DNA of 15,690 nt from Eubacteriales bacterium (lineage in GTDB: Bacteria; Bacillota; Clostridia; Lachnospirales; Lachnospiraceae): NCBI GenBank assembly GCA_030536565.1, contig JAUNPT010000033.1, forward strand, positions 246-15,935, given 5' to 3'. A program made the translations under genes and the position numbers. How positions within the stretch are numbered: the stretch's first letter is position 1; every line of letters begins with the position of its first letter. Under the pieces are notes generated by a model. It was not told the DNA's origin and ran no database searches. It saw only the letters and a list, made by a program, of their open reading frames with translations. Positions 15,446-15,690 of the stretch are shown here, one piece after another.

Positions 15446-15687
15446 TTCGCTGCCGCCTCTCCATATGTCTCTATCGTTGTGTAGTATTTTGTAAAATCAT
15501 TTTCCATCATATTAACCAAGGTACTGCTCTCCGATTCTGAAATTTTAAATGTACTTTGAAGCGATTCTAAAATTATTTTTTTAATTGAGTCCATCTGATT
15601 TCCTACACCTAAGTCTTTTGCCTCATTATAATATACATTATACCTTTCCAAGCCCTTAACTAATGCATTTAAAGCTTCTGTCTTCAT
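15442..15687 (-). CDS. Unrecognised ORF in front of hisH, possibly cut at its 5' end
   Basis: The frame runs from an ATG at 15687 to a stop overlapping the hisH start by 4 bp (ATGA), giving 81 residues. It is open up to the window edge, so the true start may lie further upstream, and no ribosome site can be judged. The protein is predicted to be mostly helical, soluble and without cysteine, with no motif I recognise and no membrane segment. The ATGA coupling to hisH is the best evidence that it is translated and belongs to the his block. It does not look like hisB, hisA, hisG or hisIE. Confidence 0.7.
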   Translation of the reverse strand: MKTEALNALVKGLERYNVYYNEAKDLGVGNQMDSIKKIILESLQSTFKISESESSTLVNMMENDFTKYYTTIETYGEAAAK

Positions 15688-15690
15688 ATT

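Noticed and set aside
1..15690. Mobile element, prophage or CRISPR array
   Set aside because: I found no transposase, integrase, regularly spaced repeats, terminal inverted repeats or tRNA attachment site, and the base composition looks even across the window.

Overview
This window looks like chromosome from a low-GC, Gram-positive anaerobe of the Clostridia, most likely a Lachnospiraceae member. The grounds are AT-rich DNA with strong Shine-Dalgarno sites, a T-box controlled tyrS, a bacterial RqcH next to a YicC/YloC gene (neighbours also in Bacillus), and a giant oxygen-sensitive-type activase/dehydratase fusion of the kind found in anaerobic Firmicutes. The species call is inference. I see no insertion sequence, prophage, CRISPR array, tRNA or rRNA.

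Layout. Positions 1-573 hold the N-terminal two thirds of a YicC-family endoribonuclease gene (minus strand, cut by the window edge). It diverges from rqcH (794-2533, plus), which starts ribosome-associated quality control. rqcH converges on, and overlaps by 14 bp, an unrecognised ten-helix membrane protein gene (2520-3704, minus). That gene lies 4 bp behind tyrS (3709-4932). tyrS is preceded by a complete T-box riboswitch with a readable UAC (Tyr) specifier, a T-box sequence, a terminator and its own promoter. Upstream lie a VanZ-like gene (5314-5802) and pyruvate kinase (5802-7232), coupled through a TAATG overlap. The pyk promoter carries a perfect 7-bp dyad over its -10 box.

Next comes a rhomboid-like membrane protein without the serine protease motif but with a C-terminal Cys/His cluster (7490-8491, minus). 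It diverges from a 1406-residue protein (8801-13021, plus) with two tandem HgdC/BadF-type ATPase domains fused to two HgdB-like regions. This is the most unusual gene here: the four cysteines that a homodimeric activase would use to bridge one [4Fe-4S] cluster all sit in one chain. Its leader has a Shine-Dalgarno site too far from the ATG unless a small hairpin folds between them.

The right end is one minus-strand block: an 81-codon or longer ORF of unknown function, hisH, hisF, ung, then an unlisted 39-residue single-helix membrane protein (13156-13275) with its own candidate promoter. A 15-bp perfect hairpin (13089-13121) separates this block from the convergent activase gene and probably ends transcription from both sides.

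How the genes work together: most are housekeeping (translation, RNA and ribosome quality control, glycolysis, DNA repair, histidine synthesis). The less explained parts are the activase fusion, the pseudo-rhomboid, the T-box controlled membrane protein and the small membrane protein.
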